Shown here: one piece after another, positions 1-12,900 of the stretch
Layout of the letters: every line of letters starts with the position of its first letter
How positions within the stretch are numbered: position 1 is the stretch's first letter
Origin: Tribonema minus
Lineage: Eukaryota; Sar; Xanthophyceae; Tribonematales; Tribonemataceae
Length of the DNA: 64,000 bases
Direction: 5' to 3'
Assembly (NCBI GenBank): GCA_017506865.1
Contig: JAFCMP010000141.1
Coordinates: 112,278 to 176,277 of the forward strand
The notes under the pieces: model-generated
Database searches by the model: none
What the model was told of the DNA's origin: nothing
The model's input: the letters and a program-made list of their open reading frames with translations, nothing else
Made by a program: the position numbers and the translations under genes

Positions 1-29
1 CTACATACCCCATGAACCACGATTCATAC

Positions 30-1958
30 CTGTCGCTCGCGTGCCTCCGCGCCCTCCACCTTCGCCCGCAGCGAGGCGAGGTCGCGCTCTGCCGCCTCCC
101 TGCGGCGTCTCTGCGTGTCGCACTCCCGCTGAAGCGCATCGAGACGCTCCTTTGCGCGGGCGCTCTGCGCGTCGCACTCGCGCTGCAGGGCGCTGAGGCG
201 CTCCTGTGCGGGGGCGCTCCGCGCTTCGCACTCGCGCCGGAGGGCATCCAAGCGCTCCTTTGCGCGCAGGCGCCGCGCGTCGGACGCCGCCCTCTGCGCC
301 TCCGCCTCTCGCAGTTGCTGCGGTCGTTGACAGTTGAGACATTTCGTGAGTTGAAGTCACCCCACTTAAAGTTAGGAAAAGTTGAACTACACAATAACGT
401 TTGAGGTTGTAGCGCTTCTGCGTCTCGCAGGCGCTGCAGTTGTTTGAGAAAGTTGAGGTTGACGAAGCAAACACTTGAACCTTGGAACCTGAAGCTGAAA
501 CCTCATGTTTGAAGTTGGCATGGGCGCGTCGTCCGTGACTGTGCGTCGCAGGCAGTGCAGCAGTCATCGTCAGACAGCGTTCGGTGTTGATGGCTTGGTG
601 TAGGAGTTGTGGGCTGTCCAATCAATAATTCTGCCAGTGCCCAACACTGGGGGGCAAATCGTCTGCTGCCATGGCTTTGTTGCGCACAGCCGAGACGCCA
701 TAACGGAATGCATGACCCAACACTTCATCAGAATGTCCTCCGAGTGGTATACAGTATGTGGATGTGGCCCTGTAGTGTCTACATCGCAGAGATGACCAAG
801 TACCTAACAGGGTACTCAAGTCGTACAGCAACACGTGCGCAGTGCGCTCATTAATCCGACTCTCAGTCAACTCCGCTGACGAACGCTCTCTCCGCCTCCG
901 CTGCGTCAGCAAACCCCGTCACTGCGCAAGCATCAACAGCAACCCGCGACACTCCGCCTCGCCGCCGTTGCCTTGCCCGGCACGGGCGCGGCAGTCACCC
1001 TCTCTCACCTATACCTACGTACCTTGCGCAGTTTTTCCACCTCCTTCGCGTTGTCCTCGCGCTCCTCCTCCAGCGCGCGATATCCCGCCTTCCTCTTCTC
1101 CTGCTTGGCGCGGTACTCGGCAAACGACTCGCGCGCCTTCTCTGCAACCGCCTCCGCGTCGCGCTGCGCGAGCAGCGCCGCAGCCGCGGCCGCGTCCGCC
1201 GCTGCGCGCGCCGCCTCCGCCGCGGCGCGCCCCGCCTCTGCGGTGCGCGCCGCTGCCGCGCTGGCCTCCGCGTCGTCGCGCGCGCGCTGCGCGCCGTCGA
1301 GCGCGCCGCGCAGCGCCGCCGCCGCCTCCGCGCGCGCAATCTCTGCCTCGCCGCGATACCTGTTGCAGCGCCGCGCCGCGTCCTCGAGACCGCCGCGCAG
1401 CATGTCCGCCTCCGCGCGCGCTGCCGCCACCTCTGCGCGCGCTGCCTCCGCCTGCGCACGCGCCGCCGCTGCCTCCGCCTCTGCTGCCGCCTGCGCGCGC
1501 GCCGCCTCCGCTGCCTCTGCGCGCGCCGCCGCCGTGTCCGCACGCGCCGCCGCTGCCTCCGTGCGTGCCGCCGCCGCCTCCTCCGTGCGCGCCGCCGCCG
1601 CCGCCTCCGCTCGCACTGCCGCCGCCGCCGCCTCCGCCTCTGCGCGCGCCGCGTCTGCCCCTGCGCGTGTCGCAGCCGCCGCCTCCGCGCGCGCTGCCGC
1701 GGCCGCCTCTGCCTCCGCCTTCACGGCGACCTCGGCGGATGGCTGAGGCTGCTGTGCGCGGAGCGTCGTCTGCATCGCGGCGGCCTTCTTGAAGCCTGCG
1801 GCGGCGGCTCTGTAGGCCGCGACCTCGCGCCCCCGTGCGAGTTCGGCTTCAAACAGCGCCGGGACGGCGGCCTGGTACAGCGGCGCCATCGCCTGGGGGC
1901 GCAGCCCGGCGTCGCGCGCCGCTTTGCTGAGCGGCTTCTTCACCGCCATCTCCATCAC
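30..1958 (-). CDS. Coiled-coil protein, 3' end beyond the window
   Basis: Two exons are visible: 1958..1023 and 317..30, read on the minus strand. The first begins at an ATG and runs 312 codons; it ends in AAG followed by a GTACGT donor. The second follows an acceptor CAG at 320..318 in the same phase and ends in CAG before a GTATGA donor, so the gene continues off the left edge. After about 60 ordinary residues the product is almost wholly Ala, Arg, Glu and Lys with heptad-like spacing (repeats such as ARAEAEAAAA, then LDALRREC and LDALQREC), which predicts a long coiled coil. No enzyme motif is present. The repeats at 130-250 are about 60 bases long and nearly identical, so the coil has grown by duplication. 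Function unknown; a structural or cytoskeletal role is only an inference. The proline-rich plus-strand frames here are antisense shadows. Confidence 0.6.
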
Positions 1959-2318
1959 TTGCTGAAAGGGCCTCGCGGCGCACGCAGCGGACGTTCAGCG
2001 GACGGTTGCGGCGTGAGCGTGGTGCCGCTTTCTGTGTGCGAGATGGCGTGAAACTTACTACATGATGCGGTGCGGTGCAGTGCAGGTTTGGACGCGATGC
2101 GAAGTGGCAACGGATGCTTGGAGAGACGTGCCATTTGATTATATACTTCTGAAGTAGTCTAGGTCTTTTGATGAGCCACACAATGCCTCTACTTGGCTCG
2201 CGCACTGTAACAGACATGGTTGCTGGGCATCTCTGCTTGTGGCCTTCATGATGCCTCAAGCAATGCGCAGCTGAACGCTCTGCTGCATTCATTCATGTGC
2301 GCGTCTTGCTAGGCACGC

Positions 2319-2436
2319 GCCGTGTGCATCGCAGTTTTGCGTATGCTTCGCTGCTTCAGTACGGAAGCACTGCGCTTGCCGTGTGCATCGCAGTTTTGCG
2401 TATGGTTCGGTGCTTCAGTAGGGAAGCACTGCTCTT
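2319..2436. repeat. 59-bp tandem duplication in the 1959-2597 intergenic region
   Basis: Two adjacent 59-base units begin at 2319 and 2378; they share GCCGTGTGCATCGCAG and end in AAGCACTG(C/C)(G/T)CTT. They lie between the start of the coiled-coil gene and the stop of the next minus-strand gene. Nothing else in 1959-2597 was recognised. Confidence 0.8.
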
Positions 2437-2597
2437 GCCAGTGAGGCAGCCCTATGGGGCACTGAGCCATATGCTTTTGCCAGCCATTAGGACATGAAGC
2501 AAGCTTGCAGAAACGGCTTGGTAGCCTACACTCGCCACTGTGGCTTATGTGAGTGCCGCTGCTTGCTTCTGCCAGATTGCTATGGTGGCGCAGCCCA

Positions 2598-3939
2598 TCA
2601 GCGATTGCAGGCAGACAGACACTCCTGACAGAACATTAAAATGCTGGCTGGCGCCTCGACATTCACGCGCGCTGAGGTGCGCGCGCGGCGCGTCAGCCTT
2701 GATTCATTGCACGCCAAGCATCCGTGTACGCCGCGCATGCGCACACGCACATTGGCTGGTCGCGGTCCGAGCTTGCATAGCTCGGGCGTCGACGCGGCGG
2801 AGCCGGGGCGCTTGCGCTTGCGGCCGGCCGGTCGCTGAGCATCGCCCCCGCCGCCGCCGCCTTCAGAATCTGCCAGCACAACACCGGGCGCGCCGCGTAT
2901 GAGCGGAACGAAGTCGGCACTGGCCCACGCTCGCGGGGGGTGGAACATCTGCCCCAGGGTTTCTCGATTCCCGGCGATGCTGCACAGCGAGGCCAGTGCG
3001 TCCACGCGCGTCACAATCGTCTTCATCCAGTCGTGGTTGGCGCGGTGCGCGTGCGCTATGCAGATGTCGCGCAGCGCGGCGGCGGCACACGCGCTGATCT
3101 CGCGCGGCATCATGCACTCCTGATCCACCGCCATGCGCAGCAGGCGCTGGCAGATGGACAAAGGGTGGGCGGAGGCTCGCAGCGTTGCCGCCGGAGTGGC
3201 GAGCAGCGCCGGGCACAAGTCGACAAGCGTGTGGAAGACCAGGGCGACCTTGGGCGCGAGGTTTGCCTTGTCAAGAGAGACCGCGTATGCACGCGCGAGC
3301 TCCATTCGCGCTATGATGAAAAACAAGCACCACTCCCCAGGGAAGTCGAGCAGACGGTGTACAGCTTCCAAAGCCTGCAGGCACGACGCGCAGCAGCAAG
3401 GCCGTGTGTGAGCGGCTGTCTGCATGGGTCAGAGCGTGTGAGCAACAGCGCGAGCCCAACTTACGTATCAGAGGCGGTTGCGATGCGGCTTCATGATCGC
3501 TTCAGGCACAACAGGTTGCGAATGATGTGACACAGGACATGTTTCTCACGTGCTCTCTGTTGTACGCAGGCGCCAAGTCTGCCAGGCTGGAGTAGTGATC
3601 GGACATCTGCGCAAGGTTTTCCACCCCGTCTGCGTCGATTTGCTCCACAGACCGATGCATGAGCATTGCGCAATGCAGGCTTGAAAGAAGTTGTGAGGGC
3701 AGGGTCACAGGACCCTTAGCGTAGTGTTCCGAAGCCGCCATGAGGTCGAGGAGCGCTGCGTAAGGAGGGTACCCCGCAGACGGGGCAGTCGGTGCCATCC
3801 TTGCAAGGGGGTCGATGTCGATGTTGTTCTCTGAAGTTCGTACAACTTCAAAGTGTTGTTGAAGTACTCCAAAGCGGTTGAAGTCTTCAACAGTGCGCGC
3901 GTGTGTGTGCTGCGCAAGCAAGCAAGCGGTCCGCAGCAT
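2598..3939 (-). CDS. Alpha-helical protein, possibly HEAT/karyopherin-like
   Basis: Two exons: about 3939..3550 and 3374..2598. The first ends in CAC before a GTGAGA donor and the second starts after CTGCAG in the same phase. The start is uncertain: the first ATG in the open frame is at 3939..3937, but the true exon could begin at an acceptor near 3834, since 3841-3890 carries the TTGAAGT/ACTTCAA motif otherwise seen in introns. The product is rich in amphipathic helices; residues AAAALRDICIAHAHRANHDW followed by a DALASL helix resemble helical repeats of importin-13/transportin-3-type receptors, but this rests on a short stretch. The C-terminal part has a Gly run and a basic GRKRKRPG segment that could be a nuclear localisation signal. 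The last 60 codons may or may not be coding. Confidence 0.45.
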
Positions 3940-3992
3940 GATGCTGCTTCGGCGGCGGTAACGCAATTGCCTCTGCTGTATCTGTGCAAGCG

Positions 3993-6900
3993 ATGTATGG
4001 CGACTCTGAAGCTACGGAACGCGAAAATCGACAGTTGGCGCACCACCAGGACGCACTGTACGAGGACGATGGCTTTGATCAGTGGGGATCGGTGCACTTC
4101 GATGAAATCGACGCCGAAGATGATGACGCTGGACCGCCAGAGGGACTGTATGATGAGGTGAACAGCGCCCGCGTGCCGCTATGCCAGATATATGTTCCGT
4201 CTTCCGACATCTTCCGACATTCAACTGATATATACATATCTGCCTCTGTGCTGCTGCAGTATTTGGGTGCGTCGACTGCGGTCGCTTTCCACGGCCGCGG
4301 CAGCACCACGGCCATTGCCGCGGTCCTCGTGCACGCGCAGCAGCAGCAGCACGAGGCGGAGGCAGCGGCGGCGGCGCTAGCCAATGTCGTGGCAACAAAC
4401 TTGCAGCTTCAGGCTGTGTCTCCATGGGTCCCCATGGAGGATGGGCCAGAGGAACCACTGCTGCTGCATGCCGCAGCAGCTGGCCTAACGGCAGCGATGG
4501 CGTGCTGGGCTGCGTTGCAAGTGCCGCTGCGCGTGTGGCGGGCACTGCTGCGTCGCAGGGACAGGCGAACAGCGGCGGCGCAAGCTCTCAGGAACAGATT
4601 TGCGGTGCTGGAGAGGAATGGGGGTCCCGCTGCAGACATGCAGGTGCGGTCAACATCAGGGCTTAGCGTGTGTGCCGTGGTAGCAGTGCCTGCCTCCTCC
4701 TGCCCACATGCGCTGAAACAGTTAACGATGAGCAAGGATTGCACCTGCGGGCAGTTGCAAGTGCCGTACGCATCGACATCCAGACGGCGTGTCGCAGGGG
4801 TCACAGCCAGCTGAATCGTGACACATGCTGCGTCGTCCTTGGCAATGTGTCATCTGTTACGTCCGCTTGCCCCCTCCCACAGCTGCTAGTGGCGGAATGC
4901 CGGCTGCACAAGCGGCTGCCGGAGAGCGACGTCGCAGCCATGCAGGGGGCGGCGGACCTGTGCTCCCTGAGAGAGCGCGCTCACGCGCTGTGCGAGAGGG
5001 CGTCAGCTGCGCTGCAGCGAGTGCAGCGGCTGGTGCTCGACAGTGGTGATGAGCAGCTGCACGCGCTGAGCACTGGGGGCGGAGGCGGGGTGGGCGGAGG
5101 CGCTGCAGAGCGGAGCTCACAGCAGGCGAGTCCATGCGCTCAACTCAAGTCCTAAAGAACACGATGCGCCAGAGCTCTGGCACTGCCGGAACACTGCTAT
5201 GGAGTAGCGCCCATCAGTGGGTAGGCCAGCACCACTGGAAGGTCGGATTGCCGTTGCAGAGCAGTGACTTGGAACAGCCCGTGTACACCGGTACACGCCT
5301 TCGCATCCAGCGCTGAGAGCAACAGCGCAACGTACGCTTGCTAACACCTGTTGAGCTGTTGTCACGATCTGGAAGTAGCGCTCTTCAAGTTTCAATGACA
5401 GCTGTGGGGCAGTTGCTGTATCGCAGGTCTTGAGCAGTTTCTAGTGAGGCAGCGTCAGTGCCCTAGCGCGCGTGCACTTTTTCTGCTGAGCACTGCACTC
5501 GCGCGACTCGCGCAGCGCCGCAGTCAGACGGCGTGCTGAGCGCTGCAGAGCCAACACAGCGAGCTGAGCACTGCGGTTCAATGCCGCGCTGAGCACTGTG
5601 TACATGACTGACCAGGGCAGTTGAGTGTGATGCGCGGAGCACTGCAGTACGACGACGCGGTGAGCACTGCTGATCAAACCGTGAGCTGAGCACTGCAGAT
5701 CCATGACGCGCTGAGTACTGCAGTCAGACCAGCTGGTGAGCACTGCAGTCAAACGAATGCACTGCGCGTACGCCCGACACTGCAGTGTCAAGTGTGATGT
5801 GTCGAGCTTCAGCACCGTGCTGAGCACTGCAGCCAGACGATGTGACCGAAACCAACGGCGTGCTGCATACACCAGTCACAACCGGCTTGTTGAGCACTGC
5901 AGTCAAATGACGCGCTGACCACTGCAATTCAATGACACGCCGAGTGCTGCGCCGACGCATGCAGGCCCCCGTCCCCCTGGCGGCGCTCGCGCGCGAGCTC
6001 TCCGAGATGATAGCCCAGTGCCGGGAGCGCGAGGCGCAACTGACGGACGAGGTCGTGCTGCTGGAGGCCCGCGAGGTGAGCGTTTTGAGCTCCAACCACC
6101 TGTTTTTGAGCCATAGCGAGCAACAGCAGAGCAAATACTGTGTACAGTCGGCGCGCCGGCGCGTGCGAGTGCAGCCGCTAACAGCAGCGCACGGCCTGTG
6201 ATCAGATCGCGAACAGCAGGCAGGCGTCGCACTCGCCGTCGTGCGCGCGGCTTCCCACCAAACATGCACCCCCAGCACTCGCGGCGGCGCTGCGCGTCGA
6301 CGGCAGCAGCGCTCGACGACAGCAGCGCGGACGAGTGCCTGCACGACAGCTCAGCGCGTCGCCGGCGCCCACGACGACCGCGGCGACACAGTCCCATTCA
6401 GCAGCGGCGGCATGCGCTCGTGTTGTGCGCAGTCGCGCCAGCCGTCCGACGCTCCCTGCACTCCCCCACGCCTCCGCCCTGCTCACCCGCGCGCCATCCG
6501 TCGGTGCTGGGGAGGCGGGCGGGCCGCTCGCGGCGCTGACAGGCAGCACAGTCAGCGCTCAGCAGCAGCGCACATCAATCGGTGCTGCGCTTCAAAGCCA
6601 AGCGCACAACCAGCCTGAGCGCCGCCGATGCACGCTGCCGCCGCCCCGGATAGCCCGCAGCTCACCCTTATCCCCCCCCCCCCCCCCTCTCTACGGCGCC
6701 CCCAGGCGGCGGCGGAGGAGGCGCTGGAGTGCGGGCGGCGCTACGTCAGCGCGCACCTGCGCGGGCACTCGCTGCGCAGCGCGGAGGCGGCGCTGCGACG
6801 CGCGCGCGCGCTGCGGCTGTTCGACGGCGCCGATGCGGCGGCGGCGGCGGCGGCGGCGCGGCGCCTCGTCGCGGAGCTGCGCGCCGCGCGGCAGCGCTCC

Positions 6901-9900
6901 GACGAGCAGCTGCGGCAGCTCATTGCAGACGTGAGCTAGCGCGCGCGCGTGGCGATATCGTTTCGCTGCGCGCCGCTGTGTGCGCGCTCGCGACGCAGCT
7001 TTGCGCCCTCACACGGCGCGCTGCTGACGCTGCTGCTGCCGCGTATGACGTGCGTATGACGTGCGTGTGGGGCGCGCCGCAAAATGCGCAGACCTGAGCA
7101 TTCGGAAGTGTGTGATATAGCCTCCAACGAGCAGCTGCGGCAGCAGCAGAGCGCGCGCGGCGCCCCCTGTGCGCACAATGACTGTTGCTGTACGCGCTGC
7201 CGCGTGACGCTGGTGTGGAGGGAGGGGCGACGGCGTTAGTGCAGCTGCAGCTGAGATGTGGTTGCCTCGGCGGCGCCTGCGCACGATTGAATCCGGTGCC
7301 TTGCGCGTGCCCGTGCAGCAGTCGGAGCGCTTGCGCAGGCCCGAGCATTTGGGCAGTGCTTAGCCCTAACGCTCGCCCCGCCACTGCCCGTAGAGGAACC
7401 CCGCCACCCCTCAAATAGCTGGCGCCCAACTTTCGGCAGTCTCTGCAGGGCAACAACGCTCTTGAAGGTCTTTGGCAACAGCTCTCAGACTCCAGTGTTA
7501 GAGTCACGGCCGAGTCATGCAGTCTCAAGGATGAGGGTCGTTCGTGTTCTCATCGTGGCGCACTTGTATCAGGTCGCGTCTGAGCGAGGTGAGGCTCCGA
7601 GTTCACGTGTGTACACTCGTGGTGCACGCGTGCACTGGCTGCCGCGGCCGAAGCTCGCGCTCGCCCTACACTTAGTAGGGTTAGGGTTAGGGTTAGAGTG
7701 GGGTCGTGAGACTGTACATACATACCCCGTGCGCACGCCAACGCGTGAGCAACGCTTATCTGGCGGCGAGAGGGGGTCAGGGGGTTCCTCTGGGGGTGCG
7801 TGGCGTACGTGCCGCGCCCGCGATCGCGTCACGTTCGTCGTGTGCATGCCTAATGCCCTCACGTCGCGCCCGTCGGCGCAAGGCGCGCGCAGGTACGGCT
7901 TGGCGCTGGCGACGACGATGGCGACGGCGGCGGTGCTGTGCTGCTGATGCTGTACATGCATACCCCCGTGCGCACGCCAACGCGTCATGCGCATGCCTGA
8001 TGCCCTCACGCGCGCGCAGGTACGGCTTGCCGCCGGCGACGACAGTGGCGACGATGGCGGCGGCGGTAGCGGTGCTGCAGCGCTGCTGCCCGGGCGCGCG
8101 CCTCCCGCGCTGGCGCTGGACAAGCAGCGCCTGCAGGTGAGATGGATGTGACCCTGAGATGTACATACATACTTTGAAGTTCTTCAACTGGAAGTATATG
8201 ATATAGGCGTATGTGCATTATCTGGACAAGCAGCGCCTGCAGGTGAGATGGAGGTGACCCTGAGATACGCACATACTCTCAAGTACTTCAACTGGAAGTA
8301 TATGTGCATTCTGTTTATTCTCGGTTTGGGTGGAAAAAGGCCTGAATGATGCATGCGCCACGCTTGCTTCCAGAGTTTACATGTCCCATGTGCCAACTGT
8401 GCCCCAATGCGCGCCGGCGATCACTCAAAAGTCCACAACGCCAAACGGCACGTGGTGTACTGCCACGGTGCGCTGCTGCGCGCAGGTGGCGGTGTGCCTG
8501 GCCAAGCGGCAGGACTTCACGGACCTGCCCGCGTACGCCCACGCGACAGCGCTCGTGCACGAGGTCGACGCCGCGGAAGAGCGCTGGCTACGGTGAGAAC
8601 GCAATCAACCATGCGTGCTCGGGTGTCGCGGATATGTTGTTTACCCCCCCCCCCCACACCCCCCCCCACCCCTGCTCGTTCGTTATCTTCCCGCCCCCCC
8701 CCCCCCCCCGGCTCGTGCGCCGGTAGAGGACAACACGAGGGCACACACCTGCATGAAACTCCAAGTTTGCTGCCTTGAAGCTTCAAATTTACCACGTTGC
8801 GGCCGCGGCGTGCGCATGCGGTGCCCTCGAGGCGCAGCGCGCTGGCAGCGCTGTGCGTCGACGGATCAGCGGCGAGCGGACGGGGCTGCCAGCAGTGCAG
8901 GGGGTGCCAATGGCAGCAGAGCTCAGCGCCAGCAGTGCAGCATGCGCCCAGCAGGCAGCTGCGCGTTTCAGCGGGAAGCTGCGCTACGTGGTGGGTGCTC
9001 ATGCTGCGCCTGCCGGAGCGTGCGCGCCGCGCGGCCCTCGATGCCCCCATCTGCACACTGCCATTGGCACAGCTGCAACTGAGAAGTTCTTCCTCCCGCT
9101 GGGCGCTCATCTCCGTACGCTGCACATGCGCTGTGCGCAGGGAGTGGCACGCGCGCCGCGGCGCTGACAGTACCATACATCAACAAGTACGTCTGTTTAT
9201 CATTCAATCGATATAAAGCTGTGATGTTCAGGCTTCCTTTGTTGTATCCGCGCCTCGACCGTGCCGGCGTGCAGGGACTGGCACGTGCGCGCCGCGGCGC
9301 GCGCCGCGAGCGGCTACCAGGAGAACGCGCGCAGCATGATGAGCATCATCAGCCGCATGACGTGCCTGTCCATCGATGACGGCAGAGGCGGCAGCGGCGG
9401 CAGTGCGCCTGTTGTTTCGTGCACCGAGGATGAAATCAGCGGCCTCGTGGCGTCCTCCACGCGCGATGGTGATGTCATGGAGCGTCGTCATGAGGTGAGC
9501 ACTGTGCGCGAACTTCAAGAGCCCATCGTGCAGAGAGATGCATCGAGTCGCATGATGTACCCATGCAGTCGGCGGCGAGGCAGTGAGACAGGCGTCCGCT
9601 GCGGTGCAAGCTCGTCTGACAATTTTGAATGGCATGTGCAGCCGGCAGGAACAGTCTGGGAACCGTCTGGGAATGAGGCATGGGTCCAAGCTGGCCCTGT
9701 AGGAGAAGGCACATGTTGTGGTCTCATCGTGAACTTGGCTGAAAGCAGGGCCTCGGAGGAGAGCCCACTGAGCAGTGGCATGCAACAGTTACTTTCCAGT
9801 CGCGCTCGCGTGGGACGAGGCACAGCAATGCAGCGCGGCGCAATCTCGATTTCAGTACATGCACACGACTCCAGCCTGGCGCACGCAACCGGTTGTTAGC

Positions 9901-12900
9901 ATCGCTTCCTCACTCGCGTGTCTGCGTGCTGCGTCCGCTTGCGTGCTCCGCCTGCGCAGGCAACCGTCAATGGCGTCACCACCGCCGCCGTGACATCAAC
10001 ACAGCTGACCGTGGCAGCGGTCAGCACTGCGGAGCGTCCGCCTGCTGTGAACGGCGCCGCCGCGCATCCGCCGCCGCAGCAGTCGGTGCAGTCTCAGTCG
10101 CAGGTGAGAGGTCCGGAGGACTGGCTGTGTTGCCCTGGCGACCAACAGGTGCTGGATTTCACTTGCCTGAAGCCCTTGCATTGGTGTCACCGAGAGGGGG
10201 GTTTCAGTGGGGAGAGGTTTCTCGCGAGAGCGCGTCGTGGAGCGTCCCGCAACAGTGCCCTGTTGTCGACGTCAAACCTCTCGGCCATGGTTTACATTAT
10301 TCGGAAGTAGATCTTGAAGTTGCACGGCAGTGCGCCGCAGTCCAGCCCGGAGAGTCACTGCCCTCTACTGCAGGAGGCAGATTTGCCGATGAGGCACGTT
10401 GATCCTCTTGCAATGCGCGCACGTCCTCAGCGTGGTCGAGCGCCGTGCGCGTGGCGCAGCCGCGGCAGCTGCGAAACGCTGCGCGTGCTCGTGACCTGTT
10501 GCATCATCTACGATCTGACTCCCAGCACACGGGGGCCGCAAGTGGCGGCGCGCGCACCCGCCGAGCCACTGCTGACCTCATGCTTGTGCGCCTGAATGCC
10601 TTGCGTTGGTTGTGATGCTCCGCTGCGTCGCGCACTGCCGCCGCAGGTTGCGGGCTACATGAGCATCACCAGCGACATGCATGAACGCCTCACAGTGGCT
10701 GTGATGCTCCATTGCAATGCTCAGATTTGGTCGTGACGCTCCGCTGCATACCGCCTGCCGCCGCAGGTCGCGGGCTACATCAGCATCACGAGCGACATGA
10801 TGCGCGCGCAGGACAGGGCGCGGCGCGAGACGGACGCGCGCCTGCTGGAGCTGCGCGAGGTACGCCAAGCATCACCACGGCGCTCTGAATGATACGGTCA
10901 CAATTCGCTGAGCATCATCGCGGTCTTATGGATGATGCTGTTGCTACGTGCGGCAGTGCCACGAGCGACTTGTGGTGGCGCGCTGAGCGATATCGCTGCG
11001 CCGCGCCGCCGCCTCGACGAGGCACGCACAGCTGCGCTGCGGTGCGCGAATGCGTCAGCGCGCAGCGCGAACAGCGGCGCCTGAGTTGCCGCGCGGACTC
11101 TCACGCCACTGCTGGTGTCCTTGACGTGAGCTGGCGGTCACTGCTCGACTCGGCGTGCGCGCACATGCATTTTAGCGTTAGGTTGAGCCTTAGCCATGGA
11201 ACAACGCGCCTCGGCCTTCGGTGTGCGCCAAGCGCTAACCCTGACCCTGATCACAGCTGTTGCGCCTCCAGAGCACAAGTTGTTTTGGGTAGAAGGTCCA
11301 TGTGCGAAGCAGGTGTCACACTGACATGCAGGGGCCTGTCCTCAGATCCTGTCCTGCGGCTGCTGCTGACGTGCCTCTGTCTGCAGAAGCACAAGCAGCA
11401 GTGGCTGGCCGCCAACGAGGAGGCGGGACAGCTGCTCAGGCAGGTCAGTCAGTGCTCAAACATTCAAATGCTCAAATACAGAAGGTCAGCCAGTGCTGAG
11501 GCAGGTCATAGTCAAAGCTCAGCACGGTCGCTCACTGCTCGCAGGCAACCCAACTCAGTCAGCACTCCAGCATGTCAGTGCTCAACTTGTCAGTCAGCGC
11601 TCTGGCATGTCAGTGCTCGGACTTGTTGGTCAGTGCTCAGGCAGATCAGTCAGTGCTCAGACAGGTCAGTCAGTGCTCGGACAGGTCAGTCAGCACTCCG
11701 ACAAATCACTCAGTGCTTAGACAATTCACTCAGTGCTCAGACGTTTCAGCGCTCCGAGAGATCACTGGGACGGGTCAGTCAGCGCTCAGGAAGGTCAGTA
11801 CATGCTCGTGATCTCAGGCGGCGCACAAACATGTCAGGCTGGCACTCCAACACTTGGTGCTAAGTTGCGGTGCAGGACGTTGTTTTCAATTAATCATGTA
11901 TATTTTTCTCCGGGTTCGACTTGCCATGAGAATGGCACAGATCAGAGTGGCACGTCACCGCTTTGTCAGTGCGCTGCGACGTTAGCCTGTGTCGTGAAGA
12001 GCAAGTTGTCGCGCAATGGCGGGTTTTGCAAACACGCAAAACCTCAGCGTCGCTCGTGCAGACAAGGATGCTTGCCCATTAAGCCACAATGACAGCTGAT
12101 GTCAGGGTGGACTTCTGCAGTGCGGAGAACTCTTGCATTTTCGCTATGCAAGAACATGACAGCAATTGTGTTAAGCCGAACCACTGTGAGGGTTACAAGT
12201 GACTTCTTGACGTCATGTATGCGCCCAGTCCAAGTGGGGATTGAGGGCGTTGGCGCCATTCAGGAGCATTTCAAAGCATCATCAATGTTGAAGTCGCTGC
12301 TATTCGCCCTGAGCATCTGATAGCGCCGAAGCAATCGGAACGCTGGGCGGGGTTGAACCCGAACCCAGGCGCATAACACAAACTGGCGCTGAACGTGACC
12401 ATGCTCACCGTGGAGCGAGGGCGTCTGTGATGATGCTATGCAGCGGTCGGCACTGTTTGCGTGCAAGCGCCCAGGGCACCAGGGATGCACGCGTGCATGC
12501 TGGTGAACACCTGCAATGTCACACTTCAAGCCCCCCCCCCTCCCCCCCCCATGCCGCAGACCACCCACTTCAAGATGGCCGAGGACCTGCACAGGGAGCA
12601 GCAGCGCTTCGAGCTGCTGCGCGCGGAGGAGAAGAGGGCGCACAGGGACGCGCTGGAGGCGCGCCAGAGGTGAGCGAGCGACGCGTTGAGTGCTGCTCAT
12701 ACCGTCTGAGCGCTGCTGCTGTTTATGGTGACGTGCCGAACGCCGATCACCCTTGTATGTACATACTCGCGGTGCGAGGGCCTGGATGCGGGTGCTGAGC
12801 GACAGAGGACAGGTGTGCGCTGTGAGTGCTGCTCCTCGTTCTGGTTCTGGGCGTGCTGAGCACTGTTCCTCCTTTCGGCGCCTCTGAGAGGTGCGTGCGA

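Noticed and set aside
842-1792. Long Pro/Arg/Ala-rich plus-strand frames
   Set aside because: They are antisense to the Ala/Glu coiled-coil exon; GC-rich repeats leave all frames open.
3984-3992. GTG at 3984 as the start of the coiled-coil membrane protein
   Set aside because: An in-frame ATG follows at 3993, and eukaryotic initiation at GTG is unlikely.
7677-7696. True chromosome end
   Set aside because: Only about three TTAGGG units inside an intron, with genes on both sides.
11440-11810. CRISPR-like array
   Set aside because: Unit and spacer lengths are irregular, units are adjacent and diverged, and the context is a eukaryotic intron.
12340-12420. Possible tRNA because of GGGTTGAACCCGA, like a B box
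   Set aside because: No matching A box, acceptor stem or anticodon arm could be formed nearby.
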